Assembly: GCA_036435485.1 (NCBI GenBank)
Contig: CM071598.1
Coordinates: 195,031,148 to 195,095,147 of the forward strand
DNA length: 64,000 nt
Reading direction: 5' to 3'
Source: Saposhnikovia divaricata
Taxonomy: Eukaryota; Streptophyta; Magnoliopsida; Apiales; Apiaceae
Both the position numbers and the translations under genes were made by a program. Below, in pieces: positions 59,175 through 64,000 of this stretch; position 1 is the first letter of the stretch; each line of letters starts with the position of its first letter. A model generated the notes under the pieces. It was not told where the DNA came from, did not search any database, and was given only the letters and a program-made list of their open reading frames with translations.

Positions 59175-60544
59175 AGATGTCAACATTTAGCAGAATTGGG
59201 ACCAACCACATATGGGTCCCACATGTGGGTCCCAATTTTGGTGGCAACATTATATTAAACCTACCACAACATGTTCTAAATGAAAATTTAGCAAAAACTA
59301 TTTTATATATTTGCATTTCCCAAAAATTAAAATATGTATCATTACATCAATACAAAAATTTACCAATAAAAGTACATAATTTGAACAACTAAACACTTTA
59401 AATACAAGTACTATAAGTAATGAAATACTGCACTTAAAAACAGAACATCTAACTAAGATGTAGCATCTCCTCCATCTTTCTGCTTTATAGCATCTTTTTG
59501 CTTCTTTGTTCTCCAATATGCTCCTCTGTTCCATCTCAGATGAACCCAGCAGCTCCAACAACTTTTGCCTTGGATGTGAAACTTCAGTTACCCCGGTGTA
59601 CTAGAATGACTTCACCTGTAAGCTACCATACAAGAAAAGAGACCATGACATTGAACTACAACTACTTGTTAAAATATACCAGAAATAACTACAACTGAAT
59701 ATGTATAATTAAACTGCAATTTAACATTCATATTTTCACATTCAAAAGATTACTTTACTGGAAAGAAAAGCATGAAGCTAACAGGGGACAAGCAGCCAAC
59801 TAGACATAAAAAACAGAAAGAATACAAGTCCTTCAGAAATGACAACCAACAAAATGAACTAATACTACAGACTAGAAACAAATAGGCCTTGTTCGCTCCT
59901 GACATTGATGTCCATATTAAACCAGTGTAACACACACACGTGCATATTGACATAATGCTAGCTAAAATTGACATATGAGTTGTTTTTTTAAAGAGGCTAA
60001 CAGTACATATTTATCGCCAAAAAACTAGGGCTGAACTCAATAGGGATTCTTAGACAGAAACTGATAGAATTTGGTTCTAATAACTGAGATGGAGTCTTTT
60101 ATTTTGGGATATAAAAGTGATAATCAGCCCGTCTTTGCGGCACAGGGAGCACAATTCACGTGGCTAAAGGTCATGGAAGCCAATGTTCCCCACCTCTTAT
60201 GCATATATTTTCCATTTTATTCCTTACTTTCTTCATGGTCTAGGTCGACTGAGTTCTGTCCTACTAACATTTTTCCCAGTGCCATCTATTAATACCAAGT
60301 CTGCTAGCTCCCCAAGGCTTATACCATTCCAATAGCATTCTGAAGCGATGCCATGCATTAACATATAATCCATTCCTTATCTACACACTTGTTCTGAATT
60401 AGGAATATAGTATAAGATATCAAATCTCCTTCCTTTTCTTAAATCCTGTAATTCAAGGCTATATAACTTATCAGTAAGAAAGTTGATATATAAATGCACG
60501 TATAAAATTAATGGAACTAGTTTGTGGTTGCAAAATGCACAGCA

Positions 60545-60545
<1 letters not shown>
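59175..60545. other. inner CACTA interior, degraded coding remnants possible
   Basis: No intact gene. On the minus strand 59460-59590 reads, with one stop and one shift, like a charged C-terminal exon (EEHIGEQRSKK then KQKDGGDATS and TAG). It is too short to identify. Confidence 0.35.

Positions 60546-60632
<87 letters not shown>
60546..60632. repeat. (TAA)n microsatellite
   Basis: About 29 perfect AAT units in the inner CACTA. The poly-Asn and poly-Tyr frames it creates are artefacts of the repeat. Confidence 0.95.
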
Positions 60633-60839
60633 GCATTATTCATTTTCATACATGTATATATGTAACGCTAAAATGACAACTATGAAGATGGAACAGGGGA
60701 GAAGTTACAAGAGATTTAACACCCTAATAATTGAAATCCAAGAAGATGCACAATACCAATTTGTAGAACTTATTACCCGTAGTCGTAAAAAGTTTGATTT
60801 GTTTGTCTTTTTGACATTCCAGTTGCAAGAAAGTGGAGT

Positions 60840-61254
60840 TTAGTCCTCCGACTTGCTGCAGCTCCTTGAAGACTTTTGAGAATCTCCACAAAGTTCAGCT
60901 CTCTTTCTTTGAGCAGATTCAGCAACTCTTTTAACATCCTCAAGCAAATTGTAATCTGAAAAGGAGTAAAAAATTCTATGATGATAACTAGAGCCCCATA
61001 GAAAAATGTATATTGCAAAAATCAAATGGTGTTGGAACCAATTGAGTACATGATTGCTGAACCAATTGAGTACATGACTACAATAACAATTATAATGTAG
61101 AGCACGAACCACCATTAGTAACAATAACATCTACAATTATACTTTTACCCAAATTAGATGTGATTGTAGGAGTGGCAGCCACCTCAGATTGGACACATTG
61201 AACTGTGGAGCTATTATATTGTAGAAATCTCAAAAGCATATCCCTGGACTGCAT
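60840..61254 (-). pseudogene. two-exon gene remnant in the inner CACTA, unidentified
   Basis: Minus strand. Exon A is about 61254-61113 (open, contains RDMLLRFLQYN and SIIVDVIVTN, donor aatg|gtggtt). Exon B is 60955-60840 (after ctccttttcag, contains DYNLLEDVKRVAESAQRKR, ends TAA at 60840-60842). The phase matches across the 157-bp intron. The basic-acidic helical tail would suit a nuclear or nucleic-acid-binding protein, but I do not recognise the family. It could be a captured host gene end or a CACTA-encoded accessory gene. No upstream exons found. Confidence 0.45.
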
Positions 61255-62700
61255 GTCCAAAATCATTACCAGGCTTTTGAAAATCCTGCTCTTTGCTCAT
61301 CTCCTGCCACACCCACCACAATTAGCAAGACTGGTCTTAGTACTTCCGCATACATCTATATTAACCCCATACTTTCCTTCTAAAATTAAGACATCATTAT
61401 TCAAGCACAAGTAAAATTAAAGTACATAATTAAAACCGTTAAAAACCTTAAATACAACCAAAAGTGATGAAATATAGTTATAAAACAATACACAAATATT
61501 GTGGCATAAAGTTCCACCAGATTGATTTTGAGGCGAGGGTTTGCTTCGCCTAATTTCTTCGCCTAATAAATTGAAGGAACATACTGCATATTAGTATCAG
61601 CCATCTTAAACAATAGTCCACCTGTTCATGTTTAACCCAACATATTACTACTGTTAGCACTCTTCATTCAAAATACAAGAATTATGTATATGTATGCAAA
61701 ATGCAAATGTCTCTCATATACTATTATACACAAAAAGAGGAATAGTGGACCTGGAGTGTACTGGGATTGAGGAACGAGGGAACATATGAAACTATCGGCA
61801 TGACCTTTGTAATCTTGGAGGGACCGAACCTTCTGGACAAGAAATGCCTTGTATTGGAAATGCCTGGACAAGAAATTTTGAAGTGAGTACAATACCTAAT
61901 TGAATCAAAACCAGTAGAAGTGAAACCCCACTTGAATAAGCCCCACTTGAAGAAGCCGTAATTGAAGCGTGAAGCAACAAACCAATTCAAGAAATCATGA
62001 CTAAAGAACCCTAAATCTATTTGTAAGAAACCTAAGCCCTAATTGAACTCGATGTGTAAAACCCAATTGAATGGAACCCCAATCGAAACCCTAACTAAAT
62101 AAGCCCACAAACCCCAAATCTTGAAAACCCTTTTTCTTCAAGAACCCATAAGAGAAACAGAGCCGCTACTTTGAAAGAGAGAGAGGGTTGAGCCTGTATG
62201 TATATGTTTGTTTGGTAGTCTAAATAATTATCAATTTTGTTTAATAAAATTTTTTCAGAAAAGCAATTTTCCCGCTTCTACATTTTCACTCCCTGCCCCT
62301 TCATCTCAAGCCTTCCTTTCATGTGTAATTTTCTTTTATTTTAATTTATTGCTTTCATAATATTTTGATTGTTTTATATATATTTGTTAAAAATATCGTA
62401 CTTTAAAAATAATATCATAAGTCACTCCATTAATGAATTTTTAATTTTAGAAATTTAAATAATTTTTTTAATATGCATTCAGTTTTGTGTAAAATAATTT
62501 TTATTTTTTATTTTTTTAAATAATTTATTATCTTTTATTAATTGTATATTTTTCAAATTATTAAAACATATATTATTTTTATTATAAAATCATAACTGAA
62601 TCTATTAGCACACTGTTAATTTTTATAATAATGATAATTTACAAATATAATAATCCTTCTAAGGTGATTAATTTTAATTCACAATAATTATTTATTTCAA
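61255..62700. other. inner CACTA interior, no supported gene
   Basis: Mixed sequence to about 62210, then very AT-rich. Nothing recognisable apart from the CAACG-type subterminal words that begin near 62730. Confidence 0.45.
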
Positions 62701-63175
62701 TTTTTGTTAAAAAGGTTGTGTTTAAAGCATATTAACGGCAACACTTCACAAGGATTGCAACTTGTTACGCTTCTTATAGTTGCGGCAACACCATGTTATG
62801 TATACAGCAACACAAAAAAAACGTTCTGCATGCCATCAAGTTTAGAGCTGCTACAACGTTTTTCATTGCAACACCAAAAAAAACGTTGCTGCAAGCCATC
62901 TATGGCGTAGTGCTATAACGTCGGTTGAACGATGACCGACGCTATAAGCTATACCTATAGCGTCGTTTCTTTGCTGACCGACGCAAAAAATCTTTTTTAG
63001 CGTTGGCATTTTAAGTATAGCGTCGGTTAATGCAAACAACCCATGCCAAAGCTTCTGGCAGAAGTCATTAAGCGTCGGTTAATGCAAACAACCGAAGCAA
63101 TAGGTAAAAGTGTGAAGCTATAGGTAAATAACCGACGCAATAGGTGCGACGCTATAGGTCATTTCTGTACTAGTG

Positions 63176-64000
63176 AGAATCAATTAATTTTTATTTACAC
63201 CCTTCCAAACTAAAATTATTAAAAAAGAGTAAATAAATTTACTACAAGAGGAAAGCTTACTACAGGATAAGTACTAGTATACTACACTTGCTCATTTCTC
63301 ACATTTATCTCATAAGGCTCAACATGTGGTTTATATGGATGCTATTTATTTTTTGGTAGCTTGCATATGTAATCAGCTTGCAAGCGAGTGCAAGTAGTTA
63401 AGGTTGTGAAGTAGATAGTAGCATGCTCTTGATTATCGTAATGGTTAATTATTAATTAGTAATTTAGTATAGAGAAATTAGTTATGTGAGATTAGAGAAC
63501 CATAGGAGATAAAGATGTGAACAGGGTTTTTTATGGTAAGAGGCAAATGAGATAATAAGTCTAGAATGTTTGCCTTATTTAGCAAATTCGAAGTTAAGAA
63601 CCTTATTAGGATAATATCACAATTGACATTTTGCATGTAACACTACAAGGAGAACTGAAGCATACAATGGTTTTTGCCTGTTGTCTCGGGTTGTTGTCTG
63701 ATATGAGTAACAACACACCATGCTTCATAAAGCGCACACCCATAAACCACAACTAATCTAAATGGAAACAAGGGCATTTTAGTAGCTTTACAATGAAAAC
63801 TAAATAAAAATCAATTTCAATCAATTCTAAAAATTGTAATAGAATGGAAAATTGATGAAAAATTAAACTTTAAAATTTTAAAATGAAGAGTAGGAAATTA
63901 TAGACACCCCAAACCCTAAATCTAAACCCTAAACCCCATATTCTACTCAACTACGTCGATTATTTACCGAGTAAAAAACAAATTTTTTTCTACCCACTAT
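63176..64000. other. right flank: AT-rich with a short LTR-like stretch and telomere-like repeats
   Basis: No gene visible. Positions about 63837-63905 resemble the Tekay B LTR U3 (aaactttaaaattttaaaatgaagagtaggaaatta type). Positions about 63909-63935 contain three AAACCCTAAA-like units, the plant telomere word, too few to call a telomeric tract. Confidence 0.45.

Larger units (their letters stand above)
57692..62912. mobile_element. inner CACTA element, nested in the outer one
   Basis: Ends CACTACGCCATAGATGGCTT (57692) and its inverse at 62912. The inverted match extends to about 30 bp, followed by CAACG/CGTTG subterminal words. 3-bp duplication cta at 57689-57691 and 62913-62915. The outer CACTA's TATAGCGTC array continues across the junction when it is removed. 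5,221 bp including a hAT insertion. The terminal sequence and subterminal words differ from the outer element, so it belongs to another CACTA family. No intact transposase. Confidence 0.93.
54684..63175. mobile_element. outer CACTA (En/Spm-type) element, non-autonomous
   Basis: Ends CACTAGTACAAAAAAGGCC (54684) and, inverted, CACTAGTACAGAAATGACC (63175), with 3-bp duplication aga at 54681-54683 and 63176-63178. Subterminal regions (54710-54990; 57550-57690 and 62916-63160) are packed with TATAGCGTCGGT / ACCGACGCTATA words in both orientations, the classic CACTA transposase-binding layout. It is about 3.27 kb once the inner CACTA is removed. No transposase found. It carries a gene-like fragment and an LTR-like stretch. 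Confidence 0.92.

Noticed and set aside
60377..60843. Poly-Tyr and poly-Asn proteins
   Set aside because: Direct translation of the (TAA)n microsatellite.

Overview
This window is plant nuclear DNA, almost certainly from a eudicot with a large, repeat-rich genome. The evidence is plant-specific transposon lineages (Copia/SIRE, Gypsy/Tekay, Athila/Tat-like, CACTA, hAT, MULE, Helitron), tRNA-iMet primer sites and a plant mitochondrial 26S rRNA fragment. I cannot name the species. There is no bacterial-style gene organisation. Nearly all long reading frames belong to transposable elements and most are broken.

Layout. Positions 1-914 look like the outer end of a minus-strand LTR that continues beyond the window. 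Positions 1844-3130 hold an AT-rich tandem repeat of about 600-640 bp. Its third unit was split by a giant SIRE-type Copia element (3131-49736, target duplication aaatt). Later insertions in that element are a 265-bp mitochondrial rRNA fragment (about 7613-7877), an 828-bp hAT element (10478-11305), a Tekay-type Gypsy element B on the minus strand (14454-33062) and a second, more decayed Tekay element C on the minus strand (35572-48129). One LTR of B was in turn hit by a young pol-less Athila/Tat-like element carrying a gag-like ORF (25856-32129). Removing the insertions leaves a Copia element of about 14.3 kb with gag, pol and a third ORF of about 1,600 codons.

Right of the Copia element the tandem repeat resumes. 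It is broken by a MULE-type element (50223-51500) that itself contains a 410-bp Helitron (50751-51160). Next come three phase-consistent exons of a WD40-type protein (52698-53287), the only host-gene-like sequence outside a transposon. From 54684 to 63175 lies a CACTA element with a second, unrelated CACTA (57692-62912) inside it, and that one holds a GC-rich hAT element (57933-59166). Both CACTAs carry gene-like exon remnants but no transposase I recognise.

How the parts relate. Insertion boundaries were fixed by matching target-site duplications and by reading interrupted host frames across the junctions. LTR comparison by eye gives a relative order. SIRE and Tekay C show about 3% difference in sampled stretches and Tekay B about 1%. 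The two LTRs of the gag-only element showed only one difference where I compared them, so it is youngest. The most interesting signals are a homologous extra ORF upstream of gag in both Tekay elements, the very long third ORF of the SIRE element, and a dense array of TTCGA-core words in its LTR and 3' internal region.
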